DNA from: Gemmatimonadota bacterium
GTDB lineage: Bacteria > Gemmatimonadota > Gemmatimonadetes > Longimicrobiales > Gaopeijiaceae
Assembly: GCA_022822325.1 (NCBI GenBank)
Contig: JAJEBW010000040.1
Span: 26,098-90,097 of the forward strand
DNA: 64,000 nucleotides
Direction: 5' to 3'
Below are positions 25,703-32,963 of the stretch, one piece after another (positions within the stretch are counted from its first letter, which is position 1; the number at the start of each line of letters is the position of its first letter). Under the pieces are notes generated by a model. It had not been told where the DNA came from. It ran no database searches and saw nothing but the letters and a program-made list of their open reading frames with translations. The position numbers and the translations under genes are program-made.

Positions 25703-26278
25703 CTAACCCTCTTGCGCGAGCCGGGCGCTGACCAGGCGATTCATGCTGACGCCCTGCTCGGCCGCCCGAATGGCCAGCGAGCGGTGCACCTCCGGCGGCA
25801 CCCGAACCATGAACTTCCCGCTGTAGGACCGATCTCCAAACGGCTCCGGAATCGGCTCGCCACTGGTCCGCATGTCGGACACGCTGTCGGACACGAGGCT
25901 CCGGATGCCCGCCAGTGCGTCTTCCGGAGCAGGCGCCAACCAACTCAGCGACGGGAACTCGGCACAGAGGCCCACATGCTCCCCGTCTTCAGCCGACCAT
26001 GTGATCCGGTAGGTAAAGCGGTCGCTCACGGTGCTCTCCAGCTTTTCGATCGCCCGGATGACCTGGCGGACCTGGTATGCCTTGGCCATCCCCTTGACTC
26101 TCTGAATGTTGACACGCGGATCTCCCGGCCACGGCGTTCGGTAGACGCAGTGGCTGCCACTCCGCCGGCGTGGTTCTCCGAAACATGCGTCGCATACCCT
26201 CGCCAGGTTCTTGAATCGAACCCCCTTCGGGTTCCTTCGGAAGTCATCGACGGCTGCGAGCACATTCCGTTGCTTCAT
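25703..26278 (-). CDS. hicAB: HicA-HicB toxin-antitoxin encoded as one continuous frame
   Basis: The 191-residue frame starts at ATG 26278 (MKQRNVLAAVDDF). Residues 1-82 are a HicA-type toxin (dsRNA-binding-fold mRNA interferase) with RRRSGSHCVYRTPWPGDPRV, including the conserved GSH...catalytic histidine. Residues 84-191 are HicB: a RNase-H-like half (YRITWSAEDGEHVGLCAEFP) and a ribbon-helix-helix tail (SGKFMVRVPPEVHRSLAIRA). Normally these are two ORFs. Here no stop separates them, but codon 84 is GTG with GGAGAG just upstream. Free HicB (25703-26029, 108 residues) can therefore also be made. Either a fusion protein is made, or one lost stop codon left an in-frame overlap. Confidence 0.85.
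   Translation of the reverse strand: MKQRNVLAAVDDFRRNPKGVRFKNLARVCDACFGEPRRRSGSHCVYRTPWPGDPRVNIQRVKGMAKAYQVRQVIRAIEKLESTVSDRFTYRITWSAEDGEHVGLCAEFPSLSWLAPAPEDALAGIRSLVSDSVSDMRTSGEPIPEPFGDRSYSGKFMVRVPPEVHRSLAIRAAEQGVSMNRLVSARLAQEG
26027..26040 (-). promoter_or_regulatory. Internal ribosome-binding site and GTG start for HicB
   Basis: On the minus strand, GGAGAG (26039-26034) stands 4 nt before GTG (26029-26027). The GTG opens a peptide, (M)SDRFTYRITWSAEDG, that matches the usual HicB N-terminus. This supports separate production of antitoxin from within the fused frame. Confidence 0.6.
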
Positions 26279-26731
26279 ATTGGCACTATTGATACCAGTG
26301 TCCAAGCGAAGGGAGGGGGCGTGGGACGTTCCGCCGGTCAATAAAGGCAGACTTGAGAAAGGGGTCGTGCATGGCGCTTCCGGGAGTTGGGGGACGCCAA
26401 GTTCGCAGGGGGGGCGGGGGCAGACGAATGGCTGGATGGGGCGTTTCGTGCGGGGGAAACGGGCCTGGGAGGGCCGAATCAGGGAATGGGGATGAGCTCC
26501 GGATGTCGCGATTGTAGACTTCATGTTTCCGCTATCTGGAGCCCGTGCCGCGGTCGCTTCAGGCAGCGAGCCCAAGGGACAGGCTGAAGCGTTCAGCTAT
26601 CTGTTTTCGATGCCTCGCCGAGGGCGGTTGAGAAGTGCTTCAAGCCACTCACTGACCACTGGAGAGGAAAACGAAAATGACCACCGTCCAAGCAGAAAAA
26701 GATAGCGCAGCGGAAGCTGTCCTTGCTGCAG
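26279..26731. other. Gene-poor stretch upstream of hicAB
   Basis: This 453-bp region lies between the hicAB start and the IS481 remnant. Frames here are short and lack recognisable motifs. It should contain the hicAB promoter and probably scrambled remains of the transposase. I see no RNA gene. Confidence 0.4.
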
Positions 26732-26986
26732 CTCGCCAAGGAACTCGACACCTTCCTCGAAGAGCACCTCCGGATCAAGGGCCGGACGACCTGGCACGAG
26801 ACGGTTGCGGAGATGCAGAAGAACCTGGATGCTTACCAGGAGACCTACAACCGCCAGAGGCCCCCCCGCGGCCGCGGGATGGAGGGCAGGACGCCCTACG
26901 ACGTCTTGAAGGCCGGGATCCTGGCCAAATCACCGGCCCGGAACCGCAGGAAGCCGGCCAGAAAGGAAGTCGAGCCAGCCGCGTAG
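26732..26986 (+). pseudogene. C-terminal remnant of an IS481-type transposase
   Basis: The frame (LAKELDTFLEEHLRIKGRTT, TVAEMQKNLDAYQETYNRQR, then GRGMEGRTPYDVLKAGI) matches the end of the DDE integrase core of IS481-like transposases, including the last helix with the YN-RP-GRGM-GRTP motif. The HTH, the D-D pair and most of the core are missing. No inverted repeats are visible nearby, so it is a dead relic marking past insertion. Confidence 0.75.
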
Positions 26987-27022
26987 ACCCTGACCTCGGC
27001 GAGGCCGGGTGTCAAGTAACTA

Positions 27023-27054
27023 CTGTACTTGTACAGACTATCGTACTTGTACAG
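27023..27054. repeat. Two palindromic GTACTTGTACAG repeats
   Basis: GTACTTGTACAG occurs at 27025-27036 and 27043-27054, 18 bp apart. The first copy extends to a perfect inverted repeat, CTGTAC-TT-GTACAG (27023-27036). They lie just downstream of the minus-strand gene that ends at 27067. An operator or recombination site is possible; no function is shown. Confidence 0.6.
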
Positions 27055-27066
27055 CGCATGGTTTGT

Positions 27067-27564
27067 CTATTCCTGTTCACTGTTCCTGCGACGGAATAGG
27101 TAGATCGCAACGATCTCGCCCTCATTCGCGATCTGCTGTCCACTTGAAAATAACTTGTCACGGCTCACCGAGTACGTTTCCCTGTAGATGTATCCTACAT
27201 GAACAAGCTGCCATCCCATCTCTTCAATTACGGCTAACGTCTGAGTGATTGGGAGATTCTCAAGGACGTTCGCGGAAGCATTTAAGAGTTTGTTCATGAA
27301 CCCTGCAGCACTATGAGATGACTTATCGATCTCTTCTGATATCGCTGACGCTCCCATCATGGCTATCACTTCGGCCTTAGTGACCGAGATGACCCGCTGA
27401 ACTTGGAAAAAGCCCTCGCCAGCATCAAACGCTAGCTGCGCCCTACCGTGATCTGTTGCCTCCCACGCCTTGCGTCGTTCTTCTTCTTCCCGCTGTCTCC
27501 TCGCAACTTCCTTCTCTCTCCTCTTGAGTTCACGACGTTCCTTATAGTTCATGGCCTTACCCAT
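27067..27564 (-). CDS. Hypothetical protein with basic coiled coil and DUF4177-like C-terminus
   Basis: The protein has 165 residues from ATG 27564 (MGKAMNYKERRELK); ATG 27552 is an alternative. The first ~35 residues are a strongly charged helix (RREKEVARRQREEEERRKAW). The middle, AFDAGEGFFQVQRVISVTKA, is followed by NLPITQTLAVIEEMGWQLVH and EIVAIYLFRR. That last part resembles the small DUF4177-type fold (a beta strand, then 'GW-LV' and a beta hairpin). GC content is clearly lower than in the chromosomal genes, a sign of transfer. It is on the same strand as the effector-like gene upstream, with a 132-bp gap. No function is known. Confidence 0.6.
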   Translation of the reverse strand: MGKAMNYKERRELKRREKEVARRQREEEERRKAWEATDHGRAQLAFDAGEGFFQVQRVISVTKAEVIAMMGASAISEEIDKSSHSAAGFMNKLLNASANVLENLPITQTLAVIEEMGWQLVHVGYIYRETYSVSRDKLFSSGQQIANEGEIVAIYLFRRRNSEQE

Positions 27565-27696
27565 TTCGAATAGTCTGGACCCAGTGGACCTGCCCTGCGG
27601 AGGGCGCGGCAAGGTCGGAGGTCGGCCGCTTCGGCGCGAAGCGCAGGTGGAAGGGGGTCGTCATGGCGGGTTAGTTAGTCCTCTACCCCCGGTCGA

Positions 27697-28620
27697 TTAC
27701 CTGATTCGCGCACGAATTCTCTCTCTCAGTTTGCGGCGGAGCTCGTCGGGGGTTTCCCACCCGGTGTGATGGTACTGACGCGTGTCGAAGGGCAGTCGTT
27801 CCATGCAGTCCTCGCGGCAGCAGTAGATGACCTCCAACCCGCAACCGTGAGCGAAGCCGGCTTCGTAATACACACTCCCACGCACCCCATCTGCGCCGTG
27901 GGTCATATCGGCCACGACAAACCGCGACCGCTTAATTTCAGCGATGATGTCGTCGTCGATCCGGTTCGCGTCCTTCTTCTCGTCGATTCGCATTGGGATG
28001 AAGCCAGCTTCTCGAATGGCGGGCTCGATTCCGTGCTCGTATGCATCATTCATCTCGCTGTTGAACCACAGCGCCACGAATGCCTGTTTTGTCCGCCTTG
28101 GCCCGTCAGCGTCCAGCTCGTTGTGTCCGGAGACCGTCACTGTGTAATGTGTCGAATCGAGAGTTCGCATTCCAACGTCCAACCACTGCTCTTGTACCAG
28201 GTGGTTGATCAGTACCTGAAGTTGGTTGCTTGTCCACGATTCGGAATGCGCAAGAGCACCTGGCTCTTTCGTTCCCAAAGACACAGACTGTCCGGGCGAA
28301 GACGATTCTTTATCGGCAATGTACCTCAACAGCCTTATCGCACGTGCCGCGTGGGTCAGCGCGGAGGCGTTCCTGGATTCTTCCAAGAGATCATATTTTA
28401 CGAGAGGGGTGTCGTTGCCATCGCGTCTGCGATCTGTTAGCGCTGTCGTCAGCTTGGCCTTTGTCTCCGAGTCGAAGGCTCCATGTTCGATGACTGCCGC
28501 GGCTTGCCCCGTGATTTCGTAGTCTCCGCCCGCACGCGAAGATCGCACCCAGGCCGCGTCGCGCATCCCGCTTTGACGCACTTCGGCTGGAGTGCCCCAG
28601 ATCAGACACTTTTGATTCAT
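27697..28620 (-). CDS. Nucleoside-deoxyribosyltransferase-like effector protein (putative defence)
   Basis: The protein has 307 residues from ATG 28620; GTG 28623 is also possible. The C-terminal ~110 residues (AFVALWFNSEMNDAYEHGIE, then PAIREAGFIPMRID, RFVVADMTHGADGVRGSVYY and EAGFAHGCGLEVIYCCRED) match the nucleoside 2-deoxyribosyltransferase/TIR-related fold. The conserved 'YYEAGFA' Glu fits the catalytic position. The N-terminal ~190 residues are probably sensor or oligomerisation modules, including a Cys-containing start (KCLIWGTPAEV). Such domains occur in anti-phage proteins that attack nucleotides. The start directly follows the stop of the membrane-protein gene, so the two are translationally coupled. 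Low GC suggests acquisition. Confidence 0.65.
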   Translation of the reverse strand: MNQKCLIWGTPAEVRQSGMRDAAWVRSSRAGGDYEITGQAAAVIEHGAFDSETKAKLTTALTDRRRDGNDTPLVKYDLLEESRNASALTHAARAIRLLRYIADKESSSPGQSVSLGTKEPGALAHSESWTSNQLQVLINHLVQEQWLDVGMRTLDSTHYTVTVSGHNELDADGPRRTKQAFVALWFNSEMNDAYEHGIEPAIREAGFIPMRIDEKKDANRIDDDIIAEIKRSRFVVADMTHGADGVRGSVYYEAGFAHGCGLEVIYCCREDCMERLPFDTRQYHHTGWETPDELRRKLRERIRARIR

Positions 28621-28623
28621 CAC

Positions 28624-29115
28624 TTACCCTTTTCTCCTGGCCAATGGTGCATTCCACTTCTTACCTAATTCATGAATATCCGAAATCTGTGAACTCATCA
28701 TATCTAACGGTTGCACGGATGTCTGCCTGTTGCCCACGTCCTTGCGCATACTCAGCATAAGACCACAAAGCAACTCCAAAAGTTGTGACCCACTTCCCTC
28801 GCCATCGTTATCGTAGGCATATCGCCACATCTTGTTGTAGGCCCTTACGACCTCGTCGGATCCGATCAGAGCAAGAGTCATCATGCTCATCCTCGTACTT
28901 GTCGCACCGGCCCTGGCTAAGGCTTTCTTCAACTCACGAGGGTTTTTCAGTCCAGCAAAAATCTGAGCGAACGGTTCGATAGCGTCCAAATACGCCTTCC
29001 TGCGACTCTCGTAAACCAAGTGCTCTCGCGCCCTCATGTCTTCCCATGTGGACCTGATTAGCCATCCTATCCCCCCTGTGGTCAAAGCTATTACCAGAGT
29101 AATCCAGTCAATCAT
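28624..29115 (-). CDS. Small membrane-anchored helical protein, partner of the effector gene
   Basis: The protein has 163 residues. ATG 29115 is preceded by GAGGAGGGA. One N-terminal transmembrane helix (about residues 4-22, WITLVIALTTGGIGWLI) is followed by a helical cytoplasmic part (ESRRKAYLDAIEPFAQIFAG; LIGSDEVVRAYNKMW; GLMLSMRKDVGNRQTSVQPL). I have seen similar unnamed proteins, but I know of no function. The stop codon abuts the start of the nucleotide-enzyme-like gene, so they form a two-gene unit. Its role may be to sense or to anchor the complex at the membrane (inference). GC is lower than in the surrounding chromosome. Confidence 0.65.
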   Translation of the reverse strand: MIDWITLVIALTTGGIGWLIRSTWEDMRAREHLVYESRRKAYLDAIEPFAQIFAGLKNPRELKKALARAGATSTRMSMMTLALIGSDEVVRAYNKMWRYAYDNDGEGSGSQLLELLCGLMLSMRKDVGNRQTSVQPLDMMSSQISDIHELGKKWNAPLARRKG

Positions 29116-29246
29116 GGTTCCCTCCTCTCGTGTCAGAATTCATCGCTTTCCCCTCCCACGACACCCGCCCCACCGAGTCCCGCGATCGCTCGGCTGGAAG
29201 ATCAGTCTTGCCCTCGCCCGCTTCCGTACTCGTCGCCCCATTCCGA

Positions 29247-29441
29247 TCAGGACTCCTCATCAAGCGACCACTCCCCGATAACCCGGTTCGCCGCAGTCCC
29301 AAGGTCGGAAACGGCAATGGCCAGATCCGACATCACGACCTCGCCATCCGACTGGTCCGACTTCCGCGGGTAGCGCGGATTCACGCCGTGCTTCGCCGCC
29401 GACAGAAGGAACTCGGTCATTTCGGTATGGGTCTCGATCAT
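29247..29441 (-). CDS. Possible short ORF, hypothetical
   Basis: A 64-residue frame runs from ATG 29441 (MIETHTEMTEFLLSAAKHG) to an acidic end (GEWSLDEES). It has balanced composition and lies 131 bp upstream of the low-GC membrane/effector pair on the same strand. There is no clear ribosome-binding site and no recognised family. It could be a small partner of that module or a chance frame. Confidence 0.25.
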   Translation of the reverse strand: MIETHTEMTEFLLSAAKHGVNPRYPRKSDQSDGEVVMSDLAIAVSDLGTAANRVIGEWSLDEES

Positions 29442-29463
29442 CCGGCGAATGAAACCCCCCAAA

Positions 29464-29851
29464 TCACACCTCCGTGTTGGCGCGTTCGCAAGTCTCCCGA
29501 AGGGTAGCAACGCTACCCAAAGCTGGCAACGCTGTCAACCGATTCCTCACCCCGCCACCCCCCGCCGACTCCGCCAAGTGCGCGAACCCGTCCACCACTG
29601 CATTCGCGATCGCGGGCGGCATCCCCACCGTGGCCGACTCCCCGACCCACTTCGCGCCCAGCGGGTGATGCGGCGCCGTTGTCACGGTGTGCCCGGTCTC
29701 CCTCGCCGGCGTCTCCACCGCGGTCGGCACCAAGTAGTCCATGAACGACCCGGCGAGGTTGTTCCCGTCCTTGTCGTACAGGATCTCCTCGGACAGCGCG
29801 GGCCCCAGCCCCTGGGTCAACCCGCCATGAATCTGCGTGTCGTAGTTATAG
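29464..29851 (-). pseudogene. coxL-type molybdenum hydroxylase large-subunit fragment
   Basis: The frame reads YDTQIHGGLTQGLGPALSEE, then ILYDKDGNNLAGSFMDYLVP, GHTVTTAPHHPLGAKWVGES and ATVGMPPAIANAVVDG. This is the conserved C-terminal region of aerobic carbon monoxide dehydrogenase/xanthine dehydrogenase large subunits, including the 'GAKGVGE' cofactor/active-site segment (here GAKWVGE, Gly replaced by Trp). The true last ~30 residues are replaced by unrelated sequence. Upstream coding stops abruptly at an IS end at 29852. Over 600 residues of a normal ~780-residue CoxL are absent, so this is a relic. Confidence 0.85.
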
Positions 29852-30764
29852 TGCCCCCGATTTTCTTGGACAGTACTTTAGCCATCCATCTGGGGTCGAA
29901 GGGAGAGGAGGCACAGGATGTCTCGGAGTACGAAAGAGTAGGAGAGGGCTGGCCGCTTGGGGGAGGCCGGCCGGCCTCCCCAAGCGGTGGAGCGCCCAAC
30001 GGAAGGCCGGGGTGGTGTTGCAACTGCTGCGCGGCGAGGACATCGGCGAGGTGAGCCGGGAGATTCGGGTAGCGCCGCCGGAGCTGGAGCGGTGGCGGCG
30101 GGAGTTCCTGGAAGGCGGCCGGCAGGGCCTGAAGAAGAAGAACCGGCCGGGAGGGGAGTTGATGCGCACCCGGGCGAAGCTGGGGGAGATGACGATGCGG
30201 GTCGAGTTGCAGGCGGAGCTTCTCGAAAAAAGGGGGGTTCGGGGACGAGCTGAGGAAGCTCTCGAGGCGCGTGGGCGGGTGAGTCCGGCGACGAACCGGA
30301 GGTATCCGCTGACGATGGTGTGCGAGACGTGTAGGGTCGCGCGGTCGAGCGTGTATGCGCTGCGAGCGCAACAGGGCGGGCCGCTGAACTCCGATCGTCG
30401 CCATCCTGGGAAGCGGGGCCCGAAGACGGCACTGAGCGATGAGGAACGGGTGGAAGAGATCCGGACGGTGCTGAAGGCGAGTCCGTTCCTCGGCGAGGGC
30501 CACCGGAAGGTGAAGGCGCGGCTTGCGGCCAAGGGGATCCGGGTCGGCAAGAACCGGGTGCTCCGCCTGATGCGAGAGCACGGGCTGCTCGCGCCGATGC
30601 CGGATCCGGACCGAGAGGCCGGAGGAGCTGTGGGGCACGGACGCGGCGTGGTTCTGACGAAAGCGGAGGGCTGGTCCTGGCGCTGGTGCAGCAACGGGCG
30701 GCGGTGGCGGGGTTGTGGGGGGAGGGCTGACTCGTCGCGACCGGCTGGCCGGCATCAGGCGTAA
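29852..30764 (+). mobile_element. IS3-family insertion sequence remnant, right end missing
   Basis: The left end begins TGCCCCCGATTTTCTTGGAC at 29852, directly against the broken coxL frame, with the TG typical of IS3-family tips. No inverse copy of this end is found on the right, so the element is truncated somewhere near 30720-30770. A degraded transposase lies inside. Confidence 0.7.
30012..30764 (+). pseudogene. IS3-family transposase, frameshifted and truncated
   Basis: The N-terminal HTH part (LLRGEDIGEVSREIRVAPPE) resembles IS3 OrfA. It is followed by an HTH_21-type segment (GEGHRKVKARLAAKGIRVGK) and RVLRLMREHGLLAP. The next conserved block, expected as ELWGTDA with the first catalytic Asp, appears only in another frame near 30630 and then meets a stop. 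The DDE core is therefore broken and the second half is missing. It is non-functional. Confidence 0.75.
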
Positions 30765-30845
30765 TCGCGATCGGAGCCGCAAGTCGGACGAATCAGTCGC
30801 GCCCGCCAGTTGCGGCAACGCGGGGAAGTCCGCGCTGCGTCATCC

Positions 30846-31367
30846 TCATCCCACCGTCCGCGCCACCAGCACTCCCAAGTCCTGGCGCATCTGCTCCATT
30901 GCCCGGACCATCTCGGCCATTCGCTGGTCCATTCGATCCAACCGCTGATCGATCCGGTCAAAGCGCCGATCAACCGCGTCAAAACGCTGGTCAACCGCCT
31001 CGAAGCGCTGGTCAACCGCCTCAAAGCGCGTCTCCACCGCAACCAGCCGGGTCCCGACCGCGGCCAGCCCGACCTGCAAGGCGTCCAGCTTTTCGTCCAC
31101 CACAATGGACCGGCGGTCCACAGAGTCAAATCGCCGGTCCACAGAGTCCATCCGGCTCGCGACCGTCTTTTCCAGGTGCGCGAAGTCGTTGTACTTCAAC
31201 TCATTGACAGCTTTTCCAGCCACGCTCTCGGCCATGGGCCGCAGCGCTTCTCCAAACTTCACGACAGTCCAAATCAATCCACGCAGGAAGACCCATAGTC
31301 CCCCCACGACGGCCACCACGACTGTGACCAATTGGAACACTCCCGGCCATCCTCCCAGCCAATCCAC
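30846..31367 (-). CDS. Membrane-anchored coiled-coil protein with heptad repeats
   Basis: The protein has 173 residues. It starts at GTG 31367 with a strong AAGGAGG six bases upstream. A transmembrane helix spans about residues 11-34 (LVTVVVAVVGGLWVFLRGLI). From about residue 68 the chain is a repetitive coiled coil of 7-residue units, FDSVDRR / FEAVDQR / FDAVDRR, then LDRMDQR. The repeats show at DNA level as 21-bp units around 30930-31140. This architecture is shared by many small DUF1640/'hemolysin XhlA-like' or phage-tail-associated membrane proteins, but I cannot assign a function. It sits in the decaying accessory region. Confidence 0.65.
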   Translation of the reverse strand: MDWLGGWPGVFQLVTVVVAVVGGLWVFLRGLIWTVVKFGEALRPMAESVAGKAVNELKYNDFAHLEKTVASRMDSVDRRFDSVDRRSIVVDEKLDALQVGLAAVGTRLVAVETRFEAVDQRFEAVDQRFDAVDRRFDRIDQRLDRMDQRMAEMVRAMEQMRQDLGVLVARTVG

Positions 31368-31430
31368 GATCTGCCTCCTTTGGTTGAGCTCCTAACGCGC
31401 GGCGGACCTCCCGCCGACTCCATACTACAC

Positions 31431-31478
31431 GATCGCACCCTCCTGCCGCAAGCAAACGTGCGTTTATGGAGCCGCCCG
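31431..31478 (+). repeat. 48-bp direct repeat, copy A
   Basis: This copy aligns with 31808-31855 at 39 of 48 positions without gaps, in the same orientation. The most conserved parts are CGCAAG, AAACGTGCG and GGAGCCGCCCG. It begins exactly where the lipoprotein fragment stops making sense. Confidence 0.75.
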
Positions 31479-31768
31479 GTTGCATCCACCGTCGCGATCA
31501 ATGGGTCTGCGGTGGACCAGTCCACCGATACTTCCGGTAACAGGTTCCCCCTTTGGTCCCACACCACGGCGGTGAGCTGAACCGTGGCTCTGATTGCCGC
31601 CAAGCTCGCGGCTCTTGGTGTCACAGTAATCGCCGTGGGACGGGCAGGCTCAGGGGGGGTGGCCACCTCTTGATCGCTGCATCCGCCAAACCACACCAAC
31701 GCCGCGATCGCTCCGATCAGAGCCCACGCTCCGGGCGTCATGACAGAACGATCAGACACCTTGGGCAT
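31479..31768 (-). pseudogene. 5' fragment of a BIG2-domain lipoprotein gene
   Basis: From ATG 31768 the frame gives a signal with a lipobox (ALVWFGGC), a Thr/Pro linker and a BIG2/Ig-like strand pattern: ITVTPRAASLAAI, VQLTAVVWDQRGN and STADPLIATVDATG. This matches the N-terminal region of LRR lipoproteins such as the one at 33423-40085. After VDATGRL the frame runs into repeat copy A and then nonsense. At least the rest of the Ig domain and any downstream LRRs are lost. ATG 31741 is an alternative start. Confidence 0.7.
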
Positions 31769-31807
31769 GAGACCCCCGACGGTCGATCCGCCGACCCCTG
31801 TTTGGAG

Positions 31808-31855
31808 GATCGAACCCCTCCGTCGCAAGGAAACGTGCGCTCACGGAGCCGCCCG
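31808..31855 (+). repeat. 48-bp direct repeat, copy B
   Basis: This is the partner of 31431-31478, 377 bp away. The pair brackets the lipoprotein fragment: copy B lies 5' of its start and copy A at its truncation point. Confidence 0.75.
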
Positions 31856-31897
31856 CGCCGCGCTCCATTCGGAATCACCGCATCCTGCCCCTGCGGT

Positions 31898-32752
31898 TCA
31901 CCCCCCAATCGTCCTCCCCAGATACGCCTTCAACCGCTCCCACGCGTCCGCCGCAGGGCCCGTGCGCACCTCCGGGTCGCCATCCACGCGCAGCCAGAAG
32001 CCGTGGTTGACATCGTCGTAGATGTGCAGATCATTCTCGACGCCCGCCGCCTGCAGCGCTGCCTCGAAGGCCGCCACCGACTCCGGCGACGGACCCTGGT
32101 CCAGCGCGGCGAAGGTGCCGTAAACCTCGTGGTCGAGCCGGGCCACCACCTCCGGATCGTCGACCAGACGCCCGTAGAAGATCGCCGTGGCATCATGGTT
32201 GTCGCCGTCCAGACCGAATGAGAGCGCCACCCCGCCGCCGAAGCACCATCCCATCGCCCCCACCCTTCCCGTTACGTCGGGGCGTCCCTTGAGGTAGGCC
32301 ACCGCCGCGTTCAGGTTGGCGATCATTCCTGCCTGGTCCGCTTGCGCTTCCTGCACGAGTGCCATGTTTTCGTCGCGGTTCGAACCGGTGCGTCCCTGGA
32401 AGAGATCGGCTGCGAGCGTCACATACCCCTCGTCGGCGAAGTCGTCGGCAAGCTGGCGCACGCGGTCCTGGAGTCCGTTCCACTCGTGGATGATGACCAA
32501 CGCCGGGAAGGGCCCCTCGCCCTCCGGGACGGCGAGGTAGCCGGTCGTCATGGTGTCGCCTTCGACGTAGCGCAGGTCGCTGCCCTCCAGCTCGCCGCCA
32601 TTGCCCACGATGGCCGGGGGGAGCTCGGAGGCGGTCGCGGCAACGGCCGGATCGGCGTCGCTGGCGGACGTTGCGGAATCGTCGGCGGGGGGGGCGTCGG
32701 CGCAGGCGGCCGCGAGGACAAGGGCGGTGGCCAGGGGGAGCAGTCGAGTCAT
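31898..32752 (-). CDS. Dienelactone hydrolase-family lipoprotein
   Basis: The protein has 284 residues from ATG 32752. A lipobox (LVLAAAC) is followed by an Asp/Ala-rich linker and an alpha/beta-hydrolase domain. Dienelactone-hydrolase features include PFPALVIIHEWNGLQDRVRQ, then GYVTLAADLFQGRTG and the nucleophile elbow GWCFGGG (Cys in place of Ser, as in DLH). The Asp member lies near YGRLVDDPEVV and the His in NHGFWL. Cytoplasmic relatives open dienelactones in aromatic degradation; exported versions are common in this phylum with unknown esters as substrates. The upstream gap (32753-32963) shows no gene. Confidence 0.88.
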   Translation of the reverse strand: MTRLLPLATALVLAAACADAPPADDSATSASDADPAVAATASELPPAIVGNGGELEGSDLRYVEGDTMTTGYLAVPEGEGPFPALVIIHEWNGLQDRVRQLADDFADEGYVTLAADLFQGRTGSNRDENMALVQEAQADQAGMIANLNAAVAYLKGRPDVTGRVGAMGWCFGGGVALSFGLDGDNHDATAIFYGRLVDDPEVVARLDHEVYGTFAALDQGPSPESVAAFEAALQAAGVENDLHIYDDVNHGFWLRVDGDPEVRTGPAADAWERLKAYLGRTIGG

Positions 32753-32963
32753 GATTTTCGTTCCTTGCGTTTCGTGTTTTCCGCAGAGTCGGTCGCTTCC
32801 CCTCAACTATACAGTCGCGCCGCGCCGCGCGCCCCTTCGGCCCCCGGATGAACCATCCTTTTCCTTCGGATCGTTGGCACGAATCGCCCCCCATGGCCGC
32901 CTGGGCCGCTGGTCTCGCTGGCCGCCATCGCCGCGCTCGCCGGCGCTTCCCGCCAGACGCCGA

